Assembly: GCF_008312885.1 (NCBI RefSeq)
Contig: NZ_VSSO01000005.1
Location: 164,767-228,766 of the forward strand
DNA from: Lolliginicoccus suaedae
GTDB taxonomy: Bacteria; Actinomycetota; Actinomycetes; Mycobacteriales; Mycobacteriaceae
DNA: 64,000 nucleotides
Reading direction: 5' to 3'
In this document: piece after piece, positions 33,767 through 41,797 of the stretch
How positions within the stretch are numbered: position 1 is the stretch's first letter
Layout: each line of letters opens with the position of its first letter
The notes under the pieces: model-generated
Databases searched by the model: none
What the model was told of the DNA's origin: nothing
Seen by the model: the letters and a program-made list of their open reading frames with translations, nothing else
Position numbers and translations under genes: made by a program

Positions 33767-34420
33767 TCAGGCGCGCGACCGCCACACACCGAGCAGGCCA
33801 CTGAGGACGCTGCCCGCGAGCGCGAGGATGACCGCTTCCGTCCATGCGTTCGGCAGGCCGAGCAGAGCGGGCCCGGCGAGCATCCCGAGCTGCTCGAGGA
33901 ATGTCGCGGCAATGATCGTGATCGCTCCGCCGGCAGCAGCGCTGGCGACGATGAACGCGCGCTCCGCGCTGCCTCCCGGCCGGCTCGCGATCCACGCAGG
34001 GATCCCGGCAGTGAGCAGGGGCGCGAGGTGGAACGTCGCCTCGGGCCTAGCGACCGCGAGCACGAGCCACAACAGGATGATCGCGACGGCCGGCAGGAGC
34101 ACGAGCAGCCAGGAGTCGCGCCCCGTGCCCTGCCCCTCCGCCGGGGCCTCGTCGGCGCCGGGGTATGCCCCCGGATACTGGGCGCGCGCTGCCCGCAGCA
34201 CCTGCTTCGGCGACGGATTGGTGAGCGGCGTGGAACCCACCATCACGGTGGGGACGGTCTCGTTGCCTCGGTTGGCGGCGCGCACCGCACGGGCGGCTTC
34301 CTCGTCCTGCCAGATGTTGCGCTCGTCGAGCTCGATGCCGAGGCGTTGCAGCCGGGCACGCAGCGACGTGCAGAAAGGGCATCCCGGACGCCAGTAGAAC
34401 GTCACAGCGGGCTCGGTCAT
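33767..34420 (-). CDS. Glutaredoxin domain fused to a membrane domain
   Basis: The first 80 of 217 residues are a glutaredoxin/mycoredoxin fold: VTFYWRPGCPFCTSLRARL with a CxxC site, TVPTVMVGSTPLTNPSP with the cis-proline, and an acidic helix. A polar linker leads to about four membrane helices (residues about 105-215). The redox head faces the cytoplasm, so it may reduce a mixed disulfide on a membrane partner or use mycothiol. ATG at 34420. Its leader is shared with the thioredoxin-fold gene at 37334. Confidence 0.85.
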   Translation of the reverse strand: MTEPAVTFYWRPGCPFCTSLRARLQRLGIELDERNIWQDEEAARAVRAANRGNETVPTVMVGSTPLTNPSPKQVLRAARAQYPGAYPGADEAPAEGQGTGRDSWLLVLLPAVAIILLWLVLAVARPEATFHLAPLLTAGIPAWIASRPGGSAERAFIVASAAAGGAITIIAATFLEQLGMLAGPALLGLPNAWTEAVILALAGSVLSGLLGVWRSRA

Positions 34421-34512
34421 GGTTTCCTCGGCATCGATCGCAGCAGGTCTTGATCTGTTGTCTCGCTCCGGGAACGCGCTGGCTGCCCGCGCGCATTCCC
34501 GCGGGGTGCCGC
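34421..34512 (-). promoter_or_regulatory. Conserved leader, copy 1 (upstream of glutaredoxin-membrane gene)
   Basis: On the reverse strand a 42-base block (34512-34471) and the 16 bases before the ATG are nearly identical to the leader at 37335-37424. The middle of about 34 bases differs. The block can fold as a stem closed by GGGAA and TTCCC. Confidence 0.6.
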
Positions 34513-34552
34513 GCCCGGGAAGGGTGAGGGGTGCCACGCGGGTTTACCTCGC

Positions 34553-35440
34553 ATGGGAGAGTCGACGGAGTTCCGTGGCCGGACGGCATTCGTCCTGTCC
34601 GGTGGCGGCAGCGCGGGCGCGGTACAGGTCGGCATGGTGCGCGCGCTGTACGAGCACGGCGTCGTCCCTGACTTGCTCGTCGGCACCTCGGTCGGTGCGT
34701 TGAACGCGGCGTTCCTCGCGTCGCGCGCGGCCACCCCCGATACTGCGCTGGAGCTGCGTCGCGTGTGGGAGAGCATCAGCTTCCGCGAGGTGTTCCCGGT
34801 GAGCGTGATGCAGGGCGTGCGCGGACTGGTCGGCCGCAGTGATCACTTGGTGCCCGGCTCGGGATTGCGGCGCCTGGTGTCTCGCTGGCTGGCGTTCGAT
34901 GACCTCGCTGACGCCCGCATCCCGCTGCATGTGATCGCGACGAATGTGCGCTCCGGCGAGGCGATGAGCTTGTCGGAGGGACCCGCGGTGGAGGCGATCA
35001 TGGCGAGCTCGGCGATCCCGGGGCTGCTTCCCCCGGTGCGGTGGGGCACGGAGCTTCTCGTCGACGGCGGGGTGACGGCCAACAATCCGGTGTGCCTGGC
35101 GCTGGAGGCAGGCGCCGATCGGGTGTTCGTTCTGCCTACGGGATTCGCGTGCTCGCTGGAGAGGTCCCCATCGAGCGCGCTGGCGATCGCGTTGCACGCG
35201 TTGACGATCGTGCTGAACCAGCAGCTCAGTGCCGATCTTGCCACGGTTCCAACTACCGCTCCGATCATCGTGCTGCCCACCTTGTGCCCCATGCGGGTGG
35301 TGCCCATCGATTTCTCCCAGTCGGCGATGCTGGCCGCTCAGGCATACCGGACGAGCAGCGAGTTCCTCGACGACATCGATCTGTCGTCCTCGGCCCCGGG
35401 CGTGGTGGGCACGGTGGAGCACGACCACGGGGATCACTGA
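34553..35440 (+). CDS. Patatin-like phospholipase
   Basis: This 295-residue lipid acyl hydrolase of the RssA/patatin type has the oxyanion motif LSGGGSAGAVQVG, nucleophile LLVGTSVGALNA and the catalytic Asp in LLVDGGVTANNP. It has no signal peptide, so it acts on membrane lipids from the cytoplasm. It is divergent from the glutaredoxin-membrane gene, sharing the leader region between them. ATG at 34553 is used; no good ribosome site is seen. Confidence 0.92.
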   Translation: MGESTEFRGRTAFVLSGGGSAGAVQVGMVRALYEHGVVPDLLVGTSVGALNAAFLASRAATPDTALELRRVWESISFREVFPVSVMQGVRGLVGRSDHLVPGSGLRRLVSRWLAFDDLADARIPLHVIATNVRSGEAMSLSEGPAVEAIMASSAIPGLLPPVRWGTELLVDGGVTANNPVCLALEAGADRVFVLPTGFACSLERSPSSALAIALHALTIVLNQQLSADLATVPTTAPIIVLPTLCPMRVVPIDFSQSAMLAAQAYRTSSEFLDDIDLSSSAPGVVGTVEHDHGDH

Positions 35441-35535
35441 GCGCATCGCGTGCCCCTGGGAAGGCGCGCCGTGGTTGACAGGGTTTCCACGGCACACGAA
35501 GTTCTACGAGGTTCTGTGTTCCGAGAGGTGCTGGG

Positions 35536-36423
35536 ATGTGCAATGACGAGCCGCCGGTGCCGCCCGAGCTTTCGGACCTCGCGGGGGCAATTACTCCGGG
35601 AGGCCCGGGCATCGATGGGATCCCGCCGATCGACCAGCCACGGTTCGTCGCGGCCTCCGATGCCACGTTCCCCCGCGATGACGACATTGTTTTCGGCCTC
35701 GAGCTCGGCGGGGAGCATCGCGCGTACCCGCAGCTCGTGCTGGTGTGGCATGAGATCTTCAACGACACGGTCGCGGGCCGACCTATCTCGGTGACATATT
35801 GCCCGCTGACAGGCACGGCGGTCGGTTTCACCGGGATCCCGGGCGAAGATGTCGTCTCGTTCGGCACTAGCGGCAACCTCGTGAACTCGAACCTGTTGAT
35901 GTATGACCGCCCGGCTGGCTCGCGCTGGCCGCAGATCCTCGGCACCGCCATTACCGGAAAGCTCGCCGGGACTGTGCTACCCACCCACCCACTGGTGTGG
36001 ACGACGTGGGGGCGGTGGCGCGCGCAGCATCCCGATACGGTCGTGCTGACCACCGATACGGGGGCGCTGCGCAACTATGGCTCGGACCCCTACGGCTCGT
36101 ACCGCGACCAGAGCGGGTACTACGCCGATGATGCGGTGATGTTCCGGACGCTGCACTTCGATGATTCCCTGTCGGCGAAATCAGTGGTGCTGGGCGTGCG
36201 GGCCGGTGGCGAGACCGCGGCGATACCCAAGGATGTGGTGCGGGACCGCGGGACGGTGGATCTCGAGGTGGGCGGGCAGCACTGCACCGCCTCGTGGGAT
36301 GCCGCGCTCGAGACCGCGCGGGTGGTGCGGGCCGATACCGGCGAGCCCGCCGACTACATGGAAGCAATGTGGTTCGCCTGGGTGGCTTTCTATCCGCGGA
36401 CCACGCTGCTGGAGCGGAGGTAG
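35536..36423 (+). CDS. DUF3179 protein
   Basis: This 295-residue protein matches DUF3179 in GIPPIDQPRFVAASD, VTYCPLTGTAVGF, FGTSGNLVNSNLLMYDR and WPQILGTAITGKLAG. The invariant Cys in TYCPLTG suggests a redox or metal role. Members are found in archaea and bacteria, often exported; this one has no clear signal peptide. The function is unknown. The stop overlaps the next gene's GTG region, so the two are coupled. Confidence 0.9.
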   Translation: MCNDEPPVPPELSDLAGAITPGGPGIDGIPPIDQPRFVAASDATFPRDDDIVFGLELGGEHRAYPQLVLVWHEIFNDTVAGRPISVTYCPLTGTAVGFTGIPGEDVVSFGTSGNLVNSNLLMYDRPAGSRWPQILGTAITGKLAGTVLPTHPLVWTTWGRWRAQHPDTVVLTTDTGALRNYGSDPYGSYRDQSGYYADDAVMFRTLHFDDSLSAKSVVLGVRAGGETAAIPKDVVRDRGTVDLEVGGQHCTASWDAALETARVVRADTGEPADYMEAMWFAWVAFYPRTTLLERR

Positions 36424-36425
36424 TG

Positions 36426-37059
36426 GTGACATCGCGAGTAGTGCGCGGGATCGCTGCCGTCGAATCCGCGAGCGACCGGATCGTGGAGCTCGCTGCGCTG
36501 GCGGTCCGGATGGCGAGGCGCGGTTGGACCGATCGTGTGGCGCGCCGTTCTGGTCTCGCGGCGGGGCTCGTGGTGCTCGCGCTGTACCTGGTGTCGATCG
36601 GCGACGTGGTGTTCTCGTGGTCCGGGTCACTCTCGGGGCGCGGGGTGGATGTCGTGGGCTGGTCGGCAGCGGGGCAAGCCCGGGCACCGTATGTGTTCGA
36701 GCCTGTCGCTGCCCTGCACCTCGGCGGGCATGCCAGCGTGTTCATCAGCCCGGTCAACCTGCTGCTGGGCCTCGTGGTGGCCATCCTGGTCGTGGCGAAC
36801 GTGCTGAGCGCGGTCCACGCGTCGCGGCACGTGTCCCGCTGCCGAACCGGTGGCGTGGCGCGGCTCGCGGGAGTGCTTCCGGTTTTCCTGCTCGGTTTCG
36901 CGTGCTGCGCGCCGACGTTCTTGCTGCTGCTCGGCACCGGTGTTCCTGCCGCTGCGGGGAGTGCTGTATCCGCTGGCGGTGGGTGCGTTGCTCGCCGGGC
37001 TGCTGTGGGGCGCGCGCCGCTACGGTGACTCACCCGCACGCAGTGACTCAATGACCTGA
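36426..37059 (+). pseudogene. Membrane protein with C-terminal frameshift
   Basis: GTG at 36426 follows GGAGG. The frame encodes membrane helices (LVVLALYLVSIGDVVFSW, VNLLLGLVVAILVVANVL, GVLPVFLLGFACCAPTFLLLLGTG), then turns non-hydrophobic and stops at 37028. The next frame continues with the expected last helix (LPLRGVLYPLAVGALLAGLLWG) to 37059, overlapping the convergent gene. One extra base, or two lost, near 36940-36955 explains this. The gene is either recently broken or carries an error. The family is unknown; it follows DUF3179 directly. Confidence 0.65.
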
Positions 37060-37334
37060 TCGACGCTGGGGGCGCCGTCCGGCCCCGCGGTTGTGCGGTA
37101 GATGCGGCACGCGAGCTGATGGACCCGTGGCGCGCCGGGGATCACGTCCCGCCCGTTGATGAGGATGGTGGGCGATCCCGCGAATGGGTGATCGCGGGTC
37201 TCGGGCTCGCTGGCCAGCTCGGTTCGGACAATAGCGAGGCGGGGCAGGCCGAGCCGGTCGTGGGCCTCGTGGAGGCGTTGTTCGGCGGTGGTGACGTGCG
37301 GGCAATGCGGGACGTGCAGGATCTCGATAGTCAT
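37020..37334 (-). CDS. Thioredoxin-fold small protein (alkylmercury-lyase-annotated family)
   Basis: This 104-residue protein has a thioredoxin-like strand-helix start, IEILHVPHCPHVTTAEQRL, with a single Cys where family members have Cys or CxxC. The cis-proline segment FAGSPTILINGRD follows, then CRIYRTTAGPDGAPS. Relatives are often annotated as alkylmercury lyase or thioredoxin-like without proof. ATG at 37334 has GAGGAGACC. Its leader resembles that at 34421, so it is probably co-regulated with the glutaredoxin-membrane gene. Confidence 0.85.
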   Translation of the reverse strand: MTIEILHVPHCPHVTTAEQRLHEAHDRLGLPRLAIVRTELASEPETRDHPFAGSPTILINGRDVIPGAPRVHQLACRIYRTTAGPDGAPSVDQVIESLRAGESP

Positions 37335-37424
37335 GGTCTCCTCGGCATCGTGCGGGGCGGGGCTTTCTCCGGGTTGTAGCTTCCGGAACCCGCTGGCTGC
37401 CCGCGCGCATTCCCGGGGTGCCGC
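37335..37424 (-). promoter_or_regulatory. Conserved leader, copy 2 (upstream of thioredoxin-fold gene)
   Basis: The 40-base block 37385-37424 matches 34471-34512 except for one substitution and a two-base gap, and the 16 bases before the ATG match in all but one position. Both copies keep the outer pairing GGAA/TTCC. Confidence 0.6.
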
Positions 37425-37451
37425 CTCGCGCTGGTCCCCTTGACCAGCGAC

Positions 37452-37492
37452 AGTGGAAACTTTTCCCGCTCCCAGCGGAAAAAGTTTCCACT
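37452..37492. repeat. Palindromic repeat family C, copy 2
   Basis: Arms 37452-37470 and 37474-37492 pair over 19 positions with one mismatch around a 3-base loop. It lies just past the CDP-alcohol transferase stop and probably terminates that operon. It matches the copy at 27587. Confidence 0.8.
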
Positions 37493-37517
37493 CGCCGCCC
37501 CAGCAATCCCCCCGCCG

Positions 37518-38141
37518 CTATCGCAGCGCCTGGTACCCGGCGTGGATGCGCCAGGCCGCGGTGATGCCGACGATCGCCGCCCAGCCGATGGCGATGTGCC
37601 AGGCGAGCATGGGCAGGATCAGCCACAGGCTGTGGACGATGATGGTCTCGGTGCCTTCGGCGAGGCCTCCTAGGAAGGACAGGGAGCGTCCGTCGTCGAG
37701 CGTGCGGTGGTGGCGCTCGGCGATGGAGGAGAAAGCGAGGAACGCGGCCCCGTTGAGGTAGTAGGCGAGCAGCACGAGCAGGAATGGCCACAGCGAGACG
37801 CCGTACGCGGCGGACGCGCCGATCGCTACACCGACGACGGTGGTGCCGTAGACGACGAAATCGGCGGTGATGTCGTAGAACCCGCCCGCGCCGCTCTCGG
37901 TGCCGGAGCGCTGGGCGCGCAGCCGGGCGAGCGGCCCGTCGAGCCCGTCGGCGAGCCGGGAGAGCAGCCACAGCAGCAGGGCGATCGCCCACAGTTGCGC
38001 AGCGGCGGTGGCGGCGCTGCCGAGGCCGAGCAGCAGTCCCGCGGTGGTGATGCGATCGGGGCTGATCCACGGCCGGTCCAGCGCCTTCGCTGCCCGGGCC
38101 AGCGGCGCATCGAGACGGGCGCGTAGCGGGGCGTCAAGCAT
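37518..38141 (-). CDS. CDP-alcohol phosphatidyltransferase (YnjF-like)
   Basis: This 207-residue membrane enzyme has the CDP-AP signature DG..AR....G...D...D: ADGLDGPLARLRAQ then GGFYDITADF. It joins a CDP-activated lipid to an alcohol acceptor; the acceptor is unknown. About five helices follow the catalytic segment. ATG at 38141 overlaps the TVP38 gene by eight bases. E. coli ynjF, in the ydjXYZ-ynjABCDEF region, is of the same family. Confidence 0.9.
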   Translation of the reverse strand: MLDAPLRARLDAPLARAAKALDRPWISPDRITTAGLLLGLGSAATAAAQLWAIALLLWLLSRLADGLDGPLARLRAQRSGTESGAGGFYDITADFVVYGTTVVGVAIGASAAYGVSLWPFLLVLLAYYLNGAAFLAFSSIAERHHRTLDDGRSLSFLGGLAEGTETIIVHSLWLILPMLAWHIAIGWAAIVGITAAWRIHAGYQALR

Positions 38142-38814
38142 GCCCGGCCTCCTCCACGAGCATCGGCTTGCTGCTGCGCATCCGGCGGGCGGAGTAGCCG
38201 CCGACCAATGTGAGCAGCAGGAACGCAGCGATGGCGGCGAGGAACGGCCAGGAGAGCGGGTCGGTGCCGAACGCGCCGAGCGCGACGTAGCTGAGCACGC
38301 CCGGGATGATACCGATGGCGGTGCCGATCGTGTAGTGGCGGAACGCGATGCCGCCGAGCCCGCCCGCGTAGTTGACCAGCCAGAACGGGAACAGCGGGAT
38401 GAGCCGGGCGAGCAGCACCGAAACCAGTCCACGCTCGCGCAGGAATGCCACGGCCCGCGCGGCGCGATCACCGCCGTACCGCACAACTGCTTCCGCGCCC
38501 AGGTAGCGGCTGATCCCGTAAGCAACGGTGGCCGCGATCATGGCTGCGGAAAACACCACCAGGGCGCCGCCAACGAGGCCGAACAGCACCCCGCTGGCGA
38601 TGCTGAACACGCTTGCCGGTGCCGGGGTGAGGCTCAGCCCCGCGTAGGCGAGCACGAAGATGATCACGCCGATCGCCCCAGCGGCCGCGACCCGGTCCCG
38701 GATCTCCTCGGGCCCCGGCACGTCCACGGTCAGCGCGATGATCGTGGCGACGCCGAGCAGCAGCGCGAGCATGGCTAGCTTGATGAGCGTGGTGCGCCGT
38801 GCGGGTTCGTTCAC
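38134..38814 (-). CDS. TVP38/TMEM64 (DedA superfamily) membrane protein
   Basis: This 226-residue protein has about six membrane helices and the VTT-domain signature SIASGVLFGLVGG and ARLIPLFPFWLVNYAGG. VTT proteins act as lipid scramblases or transporters. GTG at 38814 has AGAGGACC upstream. It heads an operon with the CDP-alcohol transferase and is divergent from the YnjBCD-type ABC genes. E. coli YdjX and YdjZ are of the same family. Confidence 0.92.
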   Translation of the reverse strand: MNEPARRTTLIKLAMLALLLGVATIIALTVDVPGPEEIRDRVAAAGAIGVIIFVLAYAGLSLTPAPASVFSIASGVLFGLVGGALVVFSAAMIAATVAYGISRYLGAEAVVRYGGDRAARAVAFLRERGLVSVLLARLIPLFPFWLVNYAGGLGGIAFRHYTIGTAIGIIPGVLSYVALGAFGTDPLSWPFLAAIAAFLLLTLVGGYSARRMRSSKPMLVEEAGHA

Positions 38815-38954
38815 GATGGTCCTCTCGGGTGGGCAGTCCTGTAACGGGAATGCTCCGAACTACCCATAGTGTTCCCGGCGAAGTGTTGCTCCCGCCACAA
38901 TCGATGGGCCGGGAGCAGTCGAGCTAGGACGGGCCAAGGATGTCAGGAGCAAGG

Positions 38955-40193
38955 ATGAGGACGAGGCAACGCCGGGCCGGATGGCTGCTCGCGGCGACAG
39001 CGACGGCGGGAGCGGTGATGCTGTCCGCTTGCGCGGCGCCGTCCTCGGATGCACCGACCCCCACCGAGGGGAGCTGGGACGAGGTCGTCGAGTCCGCGCA
39101 GGGGCAAACGGTGTCGCTGTGGATGTGGGGCGGCGATGAGCAGGGCAACCGGTATGTCGACGAGATCCTCGCTCCGGCGGTGGCCGAGCAGGGCGTGACC
39201 CTGCGCCGCGTCCCCGTCTCCGATACCGGCGACGCGGTGAACCGCGTGCTCGCCGAACGGCAGGCCGGCATCACCGATGGCGAGATCGACCTAGTCTGGG
39301 TCAACGGCGATAACTTCGCCACCGGCAAGCAGGCCGGCGCGTGGCTATGCGACTGGACCTCCGGCCTCCCCAGCATGCAGTACACCGATCCGGAGGATCC
39401 GCTGCTGATCTCCGATTTCGGCACGCCCGTCGATGGCTGCGAGGCCCCCTGGCACAAGGCCCAGTTCACGCTCGTCTACGACGAGGCACGCATCGCCGAG
39501 CCACCCACGACGCTCGAGGGGGTGCTCGACTGGGCGCGCGCCAACCCCGGTCGCTTCACCTACCCGGCGCCGCCGGACTTCACCGGCTCGGTGTTCATCC
39601 GGGAAGTCCTCACCCGCGTGTCCGAGGATGTGCCGCTGCAGCACAGCGACGAGGCCTACGACGAGCACGCGCCCGCATTGTTCGACGAGCTCAACGATCT
39701 CGCGCCCGCGCTGTGGCGGGAGGGGCGCACGTATCAGCAGGATATCGAGGAGCTCAATCAGCTCTTCGCTGATGGCCAGGTCGACATGACCATGACCTAC
39801 GGCCCCGCGACGCTGACCGAGCTCGTGGCCAATGGAACGTTCCCGCCGAGCACGCGCGTGCTGACCCTCGATGAAGGCACGGTGGGCAACGCGAGCTTCC
39901 TCGCCATCCCCTCCACCTCGGGCAGCAGCGCGGGCGCTCGGGTGGTGGCGAACGTGGCCCTCTCCCCGGACCAGCAACTGAGCAAGGCCAAGCCGGAGGT
40001 GTGGGGGCAGTTCACGGTGCTCGATCTGGACCGGCTCAGCGCAGCGGAGCGGGAGGCGTTCGAGGCCCTGCCGTCGTCGCCGATCGTGCCGTCGTACGAG
40101 GAGCTCTCCCGCAATGCGCGGCCCGAGCTGGAGACGGCGTGGGTGCCCGCGATCGACGAGGGCTGGCGGCGGTCCGTGCTCGCCGGGCGGTAG
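38955..40193 (+). CDS. YnjB-like ABC transporter substrate-binding lipoprotein
   Basis: This 412-residue extracytoplasmic binding protein has a signal peptide with lipobox LSAC. The body shows VSLWMWGGDEQGNRYVDEI, DLVWVNGDNFATGKQAGAW and YPAPPDFTGSVFIREVL, as in the YnjB/COG4134 family. The ligand is not established; the fold relates to thiamine/iron/polyamine binding proteins. ATG at 38955 follows AGGAGC and is preferred to ATG 38940. It is the first gene of a four-cistron ABC operon ending in a peroxiredoxin-like gene. Confidence 0.9.
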   Translation: MRTRQRRAGWLLAATATAGAVMLSACAAPSSDAPTPTEGSWDEVVESAQGQTVSLWMWGGDEQGNRYVDEILAPAVAEQGVTLRRVPVSDTGDAVNRVLAERQAGITDGEIDLVWVNGDNFATGKQAGAWLCDWTSGLPSMQYTDPEDPLLISDFGTPVDGCEAPWHKAQFTLVYDEARIAEPPTTLEGVLDWARANPGRFTYPAPPDFTGSVFIREVLTRVSEDVPLQHSDEAYDEHAPALFDELNDLAPALWREGRTYQQDIEELNQLFADGQVDMTMTYGPATLTELVANGTFPPSTRVLTLDEGTVGNASFLAIPSTSGSSAGARVVANVALSPDQQLSKAKPEVWGQFTVLDLDRLSAAEREAFEALPSSPIVPSYEELSRNARPELETAWVPAIDEGWRRSVLAGR

Positions 40194-40199
40194 CCGCGC

Positions 40200-41018
40200 G
40201 TGCGCCCGGTACTGCTGCTGGTTCCCGCGTGCGGGCCGGTGGCGCTCGTTCTCGGAGCCGGGCTGGGCACGGCAGCACTGCAAGCGCTGGGCCTGATGCC
40301 CCTGGTGGGCGAGCCGTCATTGAGCGTGGGCGCGTTCACCGGGCAGGCCGAGGACCTCGTGCGCGCATCGCTGGTGTCGGTGTGGATCGCGGCCGCCTCG
40401 ACCGTCCTCGCGGTGATCGTGGGACTGGCCGCAGGCATCGCTATCGCCGCGCGCGCTCGGGTGGTCGCGGTGCTCGCCGCGGTGACCGTGCCGGTGCCGC
40501 ACTTGATCGGTGCTGCCGCGATCGGACTGCTGGTGGCGGATTCCGGCTTGCTTCCTCGGCTTCTTGGAATCGAGGGCGCGCAGTGGCCGCAACTCGTTGG
40601 CGGGCCGTGGTGGGTCGCGGTGATCCTGGAGTTCGCTTGGAAGGAATCCGCGTTCGTGGCGATCGTCGTCGCGGGAACGCTGGCTACCCGCATCGAGGGC
40701 TACTCCGATCTCGCGGCCACGCTGGGCGCGGGGCGGGCCACGCGGTTCCGGCTGGTCACGCTTCCCCTCGCGGCCCCCGCCCTCGCTGCGGCGGCGATGA
40801 TCACCTTTGTGTACTCGTTCGGCTCGGTGGAGGTCCCGTTGCTGCTGGGGCGTCCGTATCCCGAGCCCCTGCCGGTGCTGGCGGTGCGGGTCTTCTCCTC
40901 GATCGATCTGGCATCGAGGCCGGACGCGGCGGCCGCGGCCCTGGTGTCGAGCATCCTGTCGGTGACGGTGCTGGCGATCGCGCTGGTGCTGGCGCGGAGG
41001 TCCTCGCTATGGCGGTAG
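40200..41018 (+). CDS. YnjC-type ABC permease, first half
   Basis: This 272-residue inner-membrane permease with about six helices carries the ATPase-docking EAA loop in DLAATLGAGRATRFRLVTLPLAAP. E. coli YnjC has both permease halves in one chain; here they are split between this gene and the next, which overlaps it by ten bases. GTG at 40200 begins six bases after the binding-protein stop. Confidence 0.9.
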   Translation: MRPVLLLVPACGPVALVLGAGLGTAALQALGLMPLVGEPSLSVGAFTGQAEDLVRASLVSVWIAAASTVLAVIVGLAAGIAIAARARVVAVLAAVTVPVPHLIGAAAIGLLVADSGLLPRLLGIEGAQWPQLVGGPWWVAVILEFAWKESAFVAIVVAGTLATRIEGYSDLAATLGAGRATRFRLVTLPLAAPALAAAAMITFVYSFGSVEVPLLLGRPYPEPLPVLAVRVFSSIDLASRPDAAAAALVSSILSVTVLAIALVLARRSSLWR

Positions 41019-41797
41019 TGACGCGCGCCCGCCCCCGGAGATGGAGCCCGGGACGCTGGCTACTGGTGGCGTGGTTCGCCCTGCCTCTCGTGCCACTGGT
41101 GCTGTGGGCGCTGGCGAACCAGTGGGCGTTCCCCGCTGTGCTGCCGCAGGAATGGGGGCTGCGTGGCGCGCGCACCGCGATCGAGGCGGGCGCGGGCAGC
41201 GCATTCGTGGCATCCACCCTGCTCGGGGCATGCGTGGCAGCACTAGCGACGCCAGCGGGCATCCTGGCGGGCCGGGCGCTGGCCCTGCATCGGGTTCGGG
41301 GCCGCGGTGTGGTGGCGGCGCTGCTGCTCGCTCCCCTGGCGTTCCCGCCGTTCGCGGTGGCGATGGGCCTGGATGTGCTGTTCCTGCGGCTCGGTGTTCC
41401 TGCTTTCGCTGGCGTGGTGCTGATCCTGACGGTCCTCGCGATCCCCTACACCACCTATGTGATGCGGGTGGGATTCGGTGCCTACGATGTGCGCTACGAG
41501 GAGGAGGCGCGCGTGCTGGGCGCATCACGTTGGTTCGTCATGCGCCATGTCCAGGCACCGCTGCTGGCCGCGCCGGTGGCGACAGCGGCCTTCCTCGCGT
41601 TCCTTGTCGGCTGGACCGACTACATCGTGACGCTGCTCATCGGGGGCGGACGCATGGTGACGGTTCCGGTACTGGTGGGCTCCTATGCCTCCGGCACCGG
41701 CAACCAGCCCATCACCGCTGCGCTCTCGGTGGCCGCCGTGCTGCCTCCGTTGCTGCTGCTTGTTGCCCTGCTAGCCCTGAGAGGACGCCGCTCATGA
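41009..41797 (+). CDS. YnjC-type ABC permease, second half
   Basis: This 262-residue permease with six helices has the EAA loop in EEEARVLGASRWFVMRHVQAPLLAAP. It forms the channel with the previous gene product. ATG at 41009; the stop overlaps the ATPase start as ATGA. Confidence 0.9.
   Translation: MAVVTRARPRRWSPGRWLLVAWFALPLVPLVLWALANQWAFPAVLPQEWGLRGARTAIEAGAGSAFVASTLLGACVAALATPAGILAGRALALHRVRGRGVVAALLLAPLAFPPFAVAMGLDVLFLRLGVPAFAGVVLILTVLAIPYTTYVMRVGFGAYDVRYEEEARVLGASRWFVMRHVQAPLLAAPVATAAFLAFLVGWTDYIVTLLIGGGRMVTVPVLVGSYASGTGNQPITAALSVAAVLPPLLLLVALLALRGRRS

Noticed and set aside
34421..34512. SAM-type or cobalamin riboswitch in the shared leader
   Set aside because: Short stretches recall SAM-I/IV (GGGGTGCC) and B12 (AGCCAG) elements, but the other invariant segments and the overall stem order are missing.
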